Shown: one piece after another, positions 32,397 through 41,367 of the stretch
Position numbering within the stretch: the first letter of the stretch is position 1
How the letters are laid out: the number at the start of each line of letters is the position of its first letter
Program-made: the position numbers and the translations under genes
Notes under the pieces: generated by a model
The model's database searches: none
The model's input: the letters and a program-made list of their open reading frames with translations, nothing else
What the model was told of the DNA's origin: nothing
Source: FEN-1350 sp964386005
GTDB lineage: Bacteria; Planctomycetota; Phycisphaerae; Sedimentisphaerales; Anaerohalosphaeraceae
Length of the DNA: 64,000 nucleotides
Direction: 5' to 3'
NCBI GenBank assembly: GCA_964386005.1
Contig: CAYLSB010000018.1
Location: forward strand, 5,243-69,242

Positions 32397-35300
32397 GAAT
32401 TCGGATTCCTTTACAATGAATGCAAATCCTGCCCATTCCCGACAACAACGACGGATCTTTAAACTCGGCCATCGATCGAATCCGTTTGCATTTCGGACAT
32501 TCCTTCATGTCCCCGTTTTCAAGACGACTGACTTTCGCACGGATTTTTTTCAGAAAGGGACTTTCATCCCTGCGTTCACGAATCACATGGTACAACTGCT
32601 GATTCAGGGCCTCGACCGGATCGTCGCCGATATTGAATCGATTGATTCGGATAAATCGGTATCCATATCCTTCAAGGATCTTCTGGCGATAGACGTCTTC
32701 GTCGCGATAGTAATCCTGATAATGGAATATTCCGACTTCATCGGCATCCTTGAAATGCTCTTCGAATCCGTCATATTCGATGATGATGTTGTGTATTGCA
32801 TTCCGGAGGGTAACGGCTAAAAGAAAATCCACCCGATACTTCGGGTAGGAATAACGTGGATCCAACTGGGATAAATAGTCGCCGATATTGAATTGGGGAA
32901 ATAACTCGGAATCCGGACGATGCTTTTCCCAGAATTCCGTCTGGTAAAACCAGTTCAGAACCTGGGCCTCCATAGGGGATCGGCTATCCGTTGTATCCGG
33001 CAGGCAGTCCGTCCCTGCCTGGTTCATCACGGTAAAATAATGACCGAGGGCATCTCGAATGGTTCCGGAAAATGTATCGATGGCTTTACTCAGCACAAAA
33101 TGCATCCGCTCGCGCGCTCGACTGAAACCCACATTGAGTCGCTGAATTCGGATCTTGGACTCATCCTCCAGATCCGGTTGATCCAGGTTTTTTGGAAACA
33201 CGAAACCTAACCGGTCATCCTCCTCCGATGCGACCATGGAATAAAATACAATGTCCCGCTCTTCCCCCTGACAGGTATCGAACGTCATGATTTTCAATTT
33301 GTACGTATCAAAAAGCTCCTGGGATTCCGGCAAACGTCGGATTTGCTGATACAAAAATTCCTGCTGATTCGTATGGGGAGTGATAATGCCGAGGGAAACG
33401 GATTTCCCCAAAGAACGGATTTCCCGCAATTGGGCGATGATGAAATCGACTTCCATCGAATTGGTTTTGGGAATCGGGCTTCGTTTCCCCTCCGAAGGGA
33501 TCACATCAAATCGAATCACCTCCCGGATCGGCTTGCCCCGGATTTTCATGACCTGCAGGGAATCATTGTAGAAGGTGTGATTGGAATACGATATCAGTTC
33601 TTTGTAACCTCGAAAATGCTTTCGAAGCTGGATCGAATAATTTGTCACATAGCCCGCAAAATCCAACACGGATGTTTTGATATTGAATTTCTGCAACCGC
33701 GTGAGATGGGATGGGTCTTGAGTAACGCATTGCCGAAACGTCTTTTCGAGACGATTCATGTATTCGGTGTTGATGTCGGTTCGTGCCTGGGCGGCTTTCA
33801 GGTTACTAAACTGTTTATTGTCGCCGAGGATGAGAACCCGTCTGGCACGAAGAAGAGCGGGAAAGGCCTGGGCAATACTCACCTGAGAGGCCTCGTCGAA
33901 GATCACCAGATCGAAGATCTCCGGAATCAACGGGATATACTCGGCATAATCGCGAACACTGGCCAGAATGCAGGGAAACGCCTCTTTGAGTTTGAGAAAA
34001 TCATCTTTGGGGAATTTCCGTTTCTTTTGAATGATGTGGCGCAACGTCTTGGCGGTGGATCCGGATTCATTTTTGAAACGGACGACCCGTTCATCGAGTT
34101 TGTAGGCCAGCAAGGCGGTTACCAGGCGATGAATATTTGCCATCTCAATCCCATAGTGGGTATCCGGAAGCGATTGAAACGCCTTTTGTATTCGCCGGCA
34201 AAGCGAGATGTACCGAATGAGAATGTCAAAATCATTTTCCGAATATTCGGTCAGCTTGTTCTCGCACACCGTATGGAATCGGTTTACATCCATTCCGGCG
34301 ACTGCCTGCGTGTGAGGATAGTGCGGCAGGTGTTCTCGGAGGAATTCCACCTCGGCATCGAAAGGCAATAACGTCTCGGCCATCTGTTTATATCGTGTGA
34401 GTGCTCGTGCGATCGCTCTCAAATCGGCATGATACAGCCGATCGGGGAGATCGCCGGATCCATCAAGAATGTGTTCGATACCGGGGATCTGTTGCTCGGC
34501 GATCGTTGAACACAATCGCATATAATCGGCCTGCAATAACGTGCGGGACAGGGATTGAAAATGATCCTGCGCCAGATCGGAAGCGATCGGATTCTGATGA
34601 ATTTCCATCCGCCGGGTGTCGAATTCCTCCAGCCAGATCGCAATCGCGTCCAATTCATTCTGATTGTTGCCTTTCAGGATCTCTGTTACACTCCGAAGAA
34701 GCTCCTCGTCAGAAAAACAATGGATTTCCAGATCGCCCTTCAGCTCCACAACATATTTCGCCAGTTCAAACAGCGTCTTCAGTTGAGGAAGATGTCGATG
34801 GGGCTTGAGGAAAGAAAAGGAGGAGAAGGCCTTCTTGAATCGTAAATTCAAGGCAGCGACTTTTCCACGATGAAAGAGAAATCCCAACCCCCAACCCCGA
34901 ATCCGATCATAGTCTTCCAGAATATCTTTTAGCGTATTGATATCGAAATCATCTGTGATCTCGACGTGGCTGAGAATGGAAGCCGCGTTTTCAAATACCG
35001 ATCGCACTTTCATAACCGGAGGCCTCAGCAAGGCCATTCGATGGAGATGATTTCGGAAAACGTCAAATTCGTTCTCCAACGCATCGTCACAACGAATAAT
35101 GGCCCCTATTCGCTGGGATTTCAGTTTGCCATCAATCTCTTTGCATTGATCGTAGAATTGATGCAGGAGTTCTGTGGCCGGGATTCGTTGGGATTCGGGG
35201 ATGTCCCGGAAGGTTTTCAAGTGTTCTTCCGACCGGGGATATTCCCGCATCACTTCCTTGACGCGGATCAGAGTACTCAAGGTATCACAAACTCGGCCGA

Positions 35301-37374
35301 TCTTGCGGATGGAGTCCGCGTCGATCGGCGTCATCAGAGACAATCCACAATCGGTTCTGTAATCCACACCGCTTCGGAGTTTCATCAGAATACCGCGGAT
35401 TTCGCGGAGGGTATCCGCGGAATCCGGAACCAGGGTTACCTCCGCCAAATCAACCGGACAGGATGTCGTATTGATTTGACGCCATAACCGGATGGCTTCC
35501 AGGATATCCTCCAGAGAAATATCCTGATACGCCAGGATTTCCGTTTCGATATCCTCTTTCAGGGAATTGACGCTCTTGTGAATATTCTCGTCGAGAATTT
35601 CGAATTCGCTTCGCACAACCTTGAAATGGTTTTCGATTTGGGTAATCGAAGACGCGGACAAAATGTCGGAATAGGTATTGATCGCTTTTCCAAGCCGAAG
35701 AATCGGATTTTGGAAATTCTGATCCAGGCGAACGGAATTCAGGGTGGAGGATATTTTGTCCTCGACGACATCCAGGGCCTCTTTCTTATCGGAAAGCACG
35801 AGCACCGAGCGATTCTGAAGTACGGCGTTAAACAACACGGCCGTAATGGTATGGCTCTTTCCCGTTCCGGGCGGGCCCTCCACCGTCACGACATGGACGT
35901 TGGACTTTTCCAGGGCCGACAGGACGCATCGCTGTTCCCCGTTGAGGGGAATCGGACTTTCGAATACCAGTTGATCTTTGATCTCCGTCCTGTTCCATTC
36001 ATCATCCACCTGGATGTTCACATTCTCGGGTTCTTGGGTGATAAACGATTGGGTGATTCGTTCGAAGGATTGGACCAGGGGATTGGATGGATCCATATTC
36101 AATAACTCTTCATAATCATTGACCAGGGCTTCATCGGCTTTGTCGAACAAAACAAGATAACAGGAAGTGGACAGATGGATTTGCTTGCTGGAAATCGATT
36201 CGGGAACCCCCGGACGAAAAGATAACGTTTGACCTATTCCGAAATAATCGCATAACTCGTCGAGGACGGCCGAACATTTTCGATGGAAGGCCTCCGATCC
36301 TTCGCTCAGGTACAGGATACGATCCTTGATGCTTTGAAGCATCCCGCTCGTTCCGCATTTCCGGTTGTATTCCTGGGCGATATACTCAAGAGCTTTTTTG
36401 TTGATGAATACCTGAGAATGAAATGACAATTCATAGCGGTCTTTTTCACTCTCCACATCAATTGGAATATAAAATATCGGATATTTGACTCCCTCGTACG
36501 AAATGTCGCAGAAGTATAAATAATACTCCTTGTTCTCAAGGATATGTTTGCACCGTTCGATTTCGAAGATTTCACTGTACAATTCGGCCAGACGAATTCC
36601 CTGGAAATAGGACATGACCTCCGATGTCGCCTCGTCCAGTTTCAGGGCGCCCGATAATGGTTCAACGCCATCCATCGATTCATCCGCGATGAATTGTCGA
36701 ATCATGGCTCCGGTGGAGTCGTCAACCCGATCCAGCAGGATCTTCGTCAAATCCTCCTGAATCACATCCACGGAGTTTTCATCCCCAAGCCCCATGGTTC
36801 GAAGCGGTTTTTCAACCTGCCGGACCAGGGGAACAACGATAGTGGATTTCAACAAGCCGGACAGAACATCCAGACTCTTCTGGAAGGCCATGTCGTATTC
36901 ATTCGTATATTCCTGCGAGAATCGTGCTATGGAGGATGCTCCATCTGCACAGATCCGGTCAATCTTTTCCTGCGTAAGCACGGAAACAATACCCCTCCGC
37001 AACGAGTCGATCAGGTCGGAAGGCATTTCTCGGCGATATTTTCCCTTGGGCACCTTGATCACGTCGGTCGAAAAGGCCTCTTGAATGGACTTACCAACAA
37101 GGGAGAAAAAGTCGGGATACTTTTCAAGGTTGACGCCGATTTTTAACAATGGACTCTTGTCGTCGTTCAAAGACACGCTTCGGCGAGGTCGCCCGCGTTT
37201 GTGAAAATCGGTTTCCAGAAAATCCATATAATATCGCGATAGACTTCGGAGAAACGACATGAAACCGGAATCCTCTTGACGAAGATCTTCCGGCTCCGAA
37301 CGAGCCGAGACCGGCTTGGCTTTCTTGAACGGATCGGAGATCCGTTTTCCGAAGAGAAAATCAAAGAAGCCCAT
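32386..37374 (-). CDS. Very large SF1 helicase with C-terminal Vsr/DUF559-like nuclease and zinc ribbon
   Basis: 1662 residues. A long helical N-terminal region (~480 residues) precedes Walker A VTVEGPPGTGKSHTITAVL (about 498-516). The Walker B/motif II is VIFDEASQVSIAQAFPALL at about 1160, and motif VI is NVGFSRARERMHFVLSK at about 1418, giving an Upf1-like AAA_11/AAA_12 core interrupted by a long coiled-coil insertion. Residues about 1480-1610 look like a PD-(D/E)XK/Vsr-like nuclease (YRVDFLLAV, IIIEYDGFEEHF). The end has CPKCKR...CIHCKG, a zinc ribbon. Such helicase-nuclease fusions occur in phage-defence islands and in nucleic-acid repair. It lies 4 bases after a permease gene. Confidence 0.85.
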   Translation of the reverse strand: MGFFDFLFGKRISDPFKKAKPVSARSEPEDLRQEDSGFMSFLRSLSRYYMDFLETDFHKRGRPRRSVSLNDDKSPLLKIGVNLEKYPDFFSLVGKSIQEAFSTDVIKVPKGKYRREMPSDLIDSLRRGIVSVLTQEKIDRICADGASSIARFSQEYTNEYDMAFQKSLDVLSGLLKSTIVVPLVRQVEKPLRTMGLGDENSVDVIQEDLTKILLDRVDDSTGAMIRQFIADESMDGVEPLSGALKLDEATSEVMSYFQGIRLAELYSEIFEIERCKHILENKEYYLYFCDISYEGVKYPIFYIPIDVESEKDRYELSFHSQVFINKKALEYIAQEYNRKCGTSGMLQSIKDRILYLSEGSEAFHRKCSAVLDELCDYFGIGQTLSFRPGVPESISSKQIHLSTSCYLVLFDKADEALVNDYEELLNMDPSNPLVQSFERITQSFITQEPENVNIQVDDEWNRTEIKDQLVFESPIPLNGEQRCVLSALEKSNVHVVTVEGPPGTGKSHTITAVLFNAVLQNRSVLVLSDKKEALDVVEDKISSTLNSVRLDQNFQNPILRLGKAINTYSDILSASSITQIENHFKVVRSEFEILDENIHKSVNSLKEDIETEILAYQDISLEDILEAIRLWRQINTTSCPVDLAEVTLVPDSADTLREIRGILMKLRSGVDYRTDCGLSLMTPIDADSIRKIGRVCDTLSTLIRVKEVMREYPRSEEHLKTFRDIPESQRIPATELLHQFYDQCKEIDGKLKSQRIGAIIRCDDALENEFDVFRNHLHRMALLRPPVMKVRSVFENAASILSHVEITDDFDINTLKDILEDYDRIRGWGLGFLFHRGKVAALNLRFKKAFSSFSFLKPHRHLPQLKTLFELAKYVVELKGDLEIHCFSDEELLRSVTEILKGNNQNELDAIAIWLEEFDTRRMEIHQNPIASDLAQDHFQSLSRTLLQADYMRLCSTIAEQQIPGIEHILDGSGDLPDRLYHADLRAIARALTRYKQMAETLLPFDAEVEFLREHLPHYPHTQAVAGMDVNRFHTVCENKLTEYSENDFDILIRYISLCRRIQKAFQSLPDTHYGIEMANIHRLVTALLAYKLDERVVRFKNESGSTAKTLRHIIQKKRKFPKDDFLKLKEAFPCILASVRDYAEYIPLIPEIFDLVIFDEASQVSIAQAFPALLRARRVLILGDNKQFSNLKAAQARTDINTEYMNRLEKTFRQCVTQDPSHLTRLQKFNIKTSVLDFAGYVTNYSIQLRKHFRGYKELISYSNHTFYNDSLQVMKIRGKPIREVIRFDVIPSEGKRSPIPKTNSMEVDFIIAQLREIRSLGKSVSLGIITPHTNQQEFLYQQIRRLPESQELFDTYKLKIMTFDTCQGEERDIVFYSMVASEEDDRLGFVFPKNLDQPDLEDESKIRIQRLNVGFSRARERMHFVLSKAIDTFSGTIRDALGHYFTVMNQAGTDCLPDTTDSRSPMEAQVLNWFYQTEFWEKHRPDSELFPQFNIGDYLSQLDPRYSYPKYRVDFLLAVTLRNAIHNIIIEYDGFEEHFKDADEVGIFHYQDYYRDEDVYRQKILEGYGYRFIRINRFNIGDDPVEALNQQLYHVIRERRDESPFLKKIRAKVSRLENGDMKECPKCKRIRSMAEFKDPSLLSGMGRICIHCKGIRIHEA

Positions 37375-37378
37375 ACGA

Positions 37379-38812
37379 TTACTCGTTTGAACGATTCGTT
37401 ATCGGTTCAGCCGATGAACCCTTTTTGCGGCGAATCAATGTATCCATAATCAATAGAATGATTCCCAGCAGAAATGTGCACAGCAAGACGATCAGCGATT
37501 TCGGCTTAACGGCGCGGGCGTAGTTGACGCAATTATAGACAAGATACCCGCACACTCCGCAGAAGATCAATGTTGTGATGGGATATCCCGTTACACGATA
37601 GGGCCGCTCCGTCGTTGCCTCGCGGTATCGCAAAACGATAACTGACAAATTCGTCGCCAGATAAAAACCGTAAACCGCAATGGCCGTATAAATCAATGTA
37701 TCGATATAATTGCGAAGTAAAATGATCATGGCGATGGCGATCAGACCCTGGGCCAGCAGCGCCCAGATCGGTGTCCCCGTCATGGGATTCCATCGACTGA
37801 ACGGACGGAACGTGGGATGTTCCTGGCCGAGAGCATAGGAGATTCTCGCACCGGTAAAGATTAATCCATTGACTGCACCCAGAGCGGAGACACAGATGAG
37901 GATCGAAATGGCCGCGGCCGACCAGCCGGGTAGAATGCTGGCCACGACATCGGCGGCGACCGCCTTGGAACCAACAAGGCCGTTATATCCGAGAACGTGG
38001 AGAAATGCGATATTCAGCAAAAGATATAACCCGATCACGGCACATGTCCCAAGAACCAATGCACGAACGATATTACGACGGGGATTTTTAATTTCGGCGG
38101 CCACATACGCCATTTCATTCCAGCCGCCGTAGGTGAATAACACAAACACCAATGCCGTGGCCAAGGGGAACGAAAAAGTCGGGGCCGGCGCTGCCGGCGC
38201 TTGACGGGCACAGAATGCCACAAGAGCAACCGTCAATAGACCGATTGCCTTAATCACTGTAAGAAGATTCTGGGTCCATTTACCTTGTCGAACTCCGACA
38301 ATATGGATCACGGTGAGAAAGACGACCGCCCCGCAAGCCAGAAGAAGTCCCTCGGTGGATTTTGTCGCATCAGCTTCGGCATTGAAAGCCCGCAGGGCAT
38401 ACGTGGCAAACGCAAAAGCCATAACAGCAATATCCCCCGGCCGCACAATCGAAAGCTGCACCCAGCCGAACAGAAAGCCCGCCCATCGGCCGTAGGCCTT
38501 GGATAGATACACGTAATCGCCTCCGGCACGTGGAAAGGCCGTCGCCAGTTCCGCATATCCCAGCGCGCCGAACAGAGAAATCAGTCCCCCTGCCACCCAC
38601 AGAACCAGTACGGCCAGGCGATGACAGGTTTCCGAAGAAAGATTTGGAACCAGTCCGGCGATCCAATCGCTGATAGAACCGACACCGGATGCGATATCCG
38701 GGGCCATCTGGTAGATGCCGACTCCGATGATGATGCCGACGATGATACTGGTGGAATCGAACATCGATAATTGCCGTGTCGGAGTCGAAGACGAGGTCGT
38801 TTGCGGATTCAT
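37379..38812 (-). CDS. APC-superfamily amino acid permease
   Basis: 477 residues with about 12 membrane helices. The first contains SIIVGIIIGVGIYQMAPDIA, the APC substrate-binding GxGIF-like turn, and AFPRAGGDYVYLSKAYGRW is the conserved block after helix 3. FTYGGWNEMAYVAAEIKNPRRNI marks helix 6-7 of the L-amino acid transporter group. It is a proton-coupled or exchange transporter for amino acids. It sits 3 bases after the gene upstream and 4 before the helicase, in a tight operon of unlike functions. Confidence 0.9.
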   Translation of the reverse strand: MNPQTTSSSTPTRQLSMFDSTSIIVGIIIGVGIYQMAPDIASGVGSISDWIAGLVPNLSSETCHRLAVLVLWVAGGLISLFGALGYAELATAFPRAGGDYVYLSKAYGRWAGFLFGWVQLSIVRPGDIAVMAFAFATYALRAFNAEADATKSTEGLLLACGAVVFLTVIHIVGVRQGKWTQNLLTVIKAIGLLTVALVAFCARQAPAAPAPTFSFPLATALVFVLFTYGGWNEMAYVAAEIKNPRRNIVRALVLGTCAVIGLYLLLNIAFLHVLGYNGLVGSKAVAADVVASILPGWSAAAISILICVSALGAVNGLIFTGARISYALGQEHPTFRPFSRWNPMTGTPIWALLAQGLIAIAMIILLRNYIDTLIYTAIAVYGFYLATNLSVIVLRYREATTERPYRVTGYPITTLIFCGVCGYLVYNCVNYARAVKPKSLIVLLCTFLLGIILLIMDTLIRRKKGSSAEPITNRSNE

Positions 38813-38815
38813 GGT

Positions 38816-40519
38816 TTATCTCTTCTTAAGAGTAACGGCCATGCCCTGACCGGTCATGTTGATGAACTGGGTATCGAGATCCCGCCGCGCGGTTATGGCA
38901 TCGAGATAATCGAGCATGGCGTCACGATGACTGACCGTATTATGGGCGACAAGCAAACCGCCCGGGCGAATGTTCGGCAATAACTTATTGAAATAATCCA
39001 GATTGCCTTCTTTGTCGGCATCCAGCAGAACCAGATCGATCGGCCCTTTGAGATTCGCGACCGCGTCGTGTGCGTCATCCAAAACCTGAACAACCATCGT
39101 TGCGACGCCGGCCTGTTGAAAGGTTTCGGCGGAATGGCGAACTCGAACCGGATCGATATCATGGGTGATGAGGTTGCCACCCGTCTTGCGAAGGGCCAGA
39201 CAAAACCACAGGCCGGAGTAGCCGTAGCTGGTGCCGATCTCGACAATCGTCCGGGCGTTCGTGCTTTCGGCCAGAATCCGCAGCAGACGGCCTTCGGGAG
39301 GATCGACGTTCATCATCTTTAACGCGGGATTGCTTTCCATGCGCTGCAGGACATCGAGAATCTTCTTCTCGGTCGGGTCGCTTGCCTGCACAGACCGATC
39401 TTCGGGTTTCGCTGCTAATGAATTGTCATCCGAAGAAAATTCCAGCTCCCATTTCGAAAGTCCCGCGACAAACAACCGGGCTTTCTTGCCGGCCAGCTTG
39501 TCGGTTTCGCGCGCGGATGCATCAAGCCCCATCACCTGCGGATACCACCTGGATTTCTCCAATTCATCGGCGCCCAGAATCTTTTCCGGCCGCGACCATT
39601 CTTCAGGATGATCCAGATGAGTATTGTAACTAATATAGATTCCTTCCTGCCCCCAGTTCTTGTCTTGGGCCCGATTCAGAAGCATCACGAATGTCTTGAG
39701 ATGCGCGTTCCAGTGAATCGACGGCCCCCAGAAGGCATCGACGTTTTCCCGATGCCAGTCGGTCGTAACAGGAATAATCGGCGTCACCAACCCGCCCAGT
39801 CCCGGCTCGGTCCAGTTTCCATTGTGATACTTGAACACCTTTCCGATGGGATTATCGCGATCGGCATAGTTCATCCGCGCGACGGCGACCCCCTGCTGGG
39901 CGACATCCTTGTTGTAGGTGCTGATAAAAAAGTACAGGTAGCGATGGTCCGGATCGGGATTTACGCAGAAATCGCCAATTCCGCCGACAAAGTAGAAATT
40001 AACCGACTCCGGATTGTGGGATCCGGCGGGGGCCTCAAGAATCAATCCCTGGTCTCGCCAGTGCATACCGTTATCCGTCGAAACCATCTGCCCGATTCGC
40101 GGCGCCGTCCTCCCTCCGGGCAACGGCGGCTCATTGTGATACCACATATACAGCTTGCCGTCGGCGGCTTTATGCGTGGCCTCGATCCAGCGAGCGCCCT
40201 GTTTCCACGAGGATTCATTGTCGAATGTCACGCGGACCGAAGGTCGGCACAGATGGAACAGATCGGATCCGTTGGAACGAAAGGGATGCCCCGTGGAAAA
40301 GAACATATAGAGCTGGTTACAATCCCAATGGGCGGCGCTGTTGCAGTCGATATCCCCGGGCAGTGTCGGATCGGCGCCTTCGGCGACCACGCCGGGCAGC
40401 GACAATCGCGGAGCCGGCCGCACGACAACAGATAAAGCGGCGGTGGCAACGCTTGTATTCCCCAATACAATACACAGCCCCAACCGGAGAATGTCTGTCA
40501 TCCGCCATGTTGTGCCCAT
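38816..40519 (-). CDS. Secreted beta-propeller protein fused to an O-methyltransferase
   Basis: 567 residues from ATG 40519, with AAAGGA upstream; an ATG 15 bases further 5' is a worse start. The N-terminus is a signal peptide (LGLCIVLGNTSVATAA). Residues about 35-365 resemble a five-bladed glycosidase/sialidase-like propeller (KLYMWYHNEPPLPGG, DNGMHWRDQGLIL, NVDAFWGPSIHWN). Residues about 375-567 are a class I O-methyltransferase of the catechol/caffeoyl-CoA type: TIVEIGTSYGYSGLWFCLAL, LVLLDADKEGNLDYFNKLLP and LVAHNTVSHRDAMLDYL. A cytosolic-type, SAM-dependent domain on an exported protein is odd. It could be a real fusion, or the start may be misplaced. Confidence 0.8.
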   Translation of the reverse strand: MGTTWRMTDILRLGLCIVLGNTSVATAALSVVVRPAPRLSLPGVVAEGADPTLPGDIDCNSAAHWDCNQLYMFFSTGHPFRSNGSDLFHLCRPSVRVTFDNESSWKQGARWIEATHKAADGKLYMWYHNEPPLPGGRTAPRIGQMVSTDNGMHWRDQGLILEAPAGSHNPESVNFYFVGGIGDFCVNPDPDHRYLYFFISTYNKDVAQQGVAVARMNYADRDNPIGKVFKYHNGNWTEPGLGGLVTPIIPVTTDWHRENVDAFWGPSIHWNAHLKTFVMLLNRAQDKNWGQEGIYISYNTHLDHPEEWSRPEKILGADELEKSRWYPQVMGLDASARETDKLAGKKARLFVAGLSKWELEFSSDDNSLAAKPEDRSVQASDPTEKKILDVLQRMESNPALKMMNVDPPEGRLLRILAESTNARTIVEIGTSYGYSGLWFCLALRKTGGNLITHDIDPVRVRHSAETFQQAGVATMVVQVLDDAHDAVANLKGPIDLVLLDADKEGNLDYFNKLLPNIRPGGLLVAHNTVSHRDAMLDYLDAITARRDLDTQFINMTGQGMAVTLKKR

Positions 40520-40616
40520 TCGATATCCTTTCATGAAAGGTTGATTCCGGTTATGGAACCAATCCTATCATAGTGGGAATACCACGGTACAGACAACAGA
40601 AATGATAAGAAAATAA

Positions 40617-40835
40617 TCAGCGGCCTCCCCACACTGCAACAGACTCGGCCACGGTGGTCGGCGCGCTGTCGCCGTCGTCGCGGGAGATCTGGACGATCCG
40701 ATTTTCGTAGTCATAGTCATACAAGTTACCATCCTTATCCGCGATCAGGTTGCCCGCGTCGTCGTGGGTAATGGCATTGCCCGCGATGGAGGTGTAGCGG
40801 TTGGTGTCGTCATCGACGAGGAAGAATATGTTTTT
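40617..40835 (-). pseudogene. RHS-repeat gene fragment (3' part of an interrupted RHS frame)
   Basis: Encodes VDDDTNRYTSIAGNAITHDD then AGNLIADKDGNLYDYDYENR and VQISRDDGDS, the typical RHS/YD-repeat block, and ends at a stop 40617. Upstream the frame runs into the left inverted repeat of the GxxExxY cassette (codons NNLVNLVHRV are repeat-derived). The matching 5' piece lies beyond the cassette at 41310-41360. Confidence 0.8.
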
Positions 40836-41315
40836 GACGCGATGAACAAGATTAACAAGATTATTCATTTGTTTTTGGCGAACGCGGTTTGAAATTCCCA
40901 GGACACTTTTTACGGAATTTGCGGTTCACCTGGACCGAGGAACCGAAATTGATCAGAAGACCATCCTCAATCCCCGTTGCATTCAAATAGTTGACCAATT
41001 GAATCTCATGTTCGGCGGCCACGCTTTTGACCGCTTTGACTTCCACCACAACTTTCTCTTCGACGATCAGATTGGCCACATAATCCCCGACCATCCGGCC
41101 GCGATAGAACACCGGAACCGGATGCTGCTGTCGAACGATCAGGTCGGATTCGGTCAGTTCCAAAGTCAAGGCATTTTCATAGACCTTTTCAAGGAAACCC
41201 CAACCCAATTCGTTATGGACGCGAAACGCACACCCGATAATCCTCTCCGTAAGTTCGTCAACCTCCATTCAACCTTCCTTTACATCTTGTTAATCCTGTC
41301 AATCGCGTCTGAAAT
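40831..41315. mobile_element. GxxExxY cassette bounded by 26-bp inverted repeats
   Basis: GACGCGATGAACAAGATTAA... at 40836-40861 and its inverted partner at 41284-41309 match at 23 of 26 positions. They enclose only the GxxExxY gene. RHS coding sequence stops on one side and resumes on the other, which is direct evidence that the unit was inserted. No transposase is encoded, so it would need help in trans. Confidence 0.65.
40861..41268 (-). CDS. GxxExxY-family protein
   Basis: 135 residues with an AAGGAAGG ribosome site. ELTERIIGCAFRVHNELGWG then FLEKVYENALTLEL holds the name-giving GxxExxY motif (GWGFLEKVY). VPVFYRGRMVGDYVANLIVE and KVVVEVKAVKSV supply a PD-(D/E)xK nuclease-like core (D...ExK). 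HEIQLVNYLNATG and GLLINFGSSVQVNRKF complete the family pattern. Function is unknown. The family is often found singly and in association with repeats, as here. Its last codons overlap the left inverted repeat. Confidence 0.9.
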   Translation of the reverse strand: MEVDELTERIIGCAFRVHNELGWGFLEKVYENALTLELTESDLIVRQQHPVPVFYRGRMVGDYVANLIVEEKVVVEVKAVKSVAAEHEIQLVNYLNATGIEDGLLINFGSSVQVNRKFRKKCPGNFKPRSPKTNE

Positions 41316-41360
41316 AAATTCCCGGTTACCCAAATCGTCCATCACAAACGCCTCGCTATC
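41310..41360 (-). pseudogene. RHS-repeat gene fragment (5' side of the interruption)
   Basis: The minus strand reads DPVDSEAFVMDDLGNREFI, the characteristic DDLGNR motif of planctomycete-type RHS proteins, ending at the right inverted repeat of the GxxExxY cassette. It would join to the fragment at 40617-40835. Confidence 0.6.
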
Positions 41361-41367
41361 AACAGGG

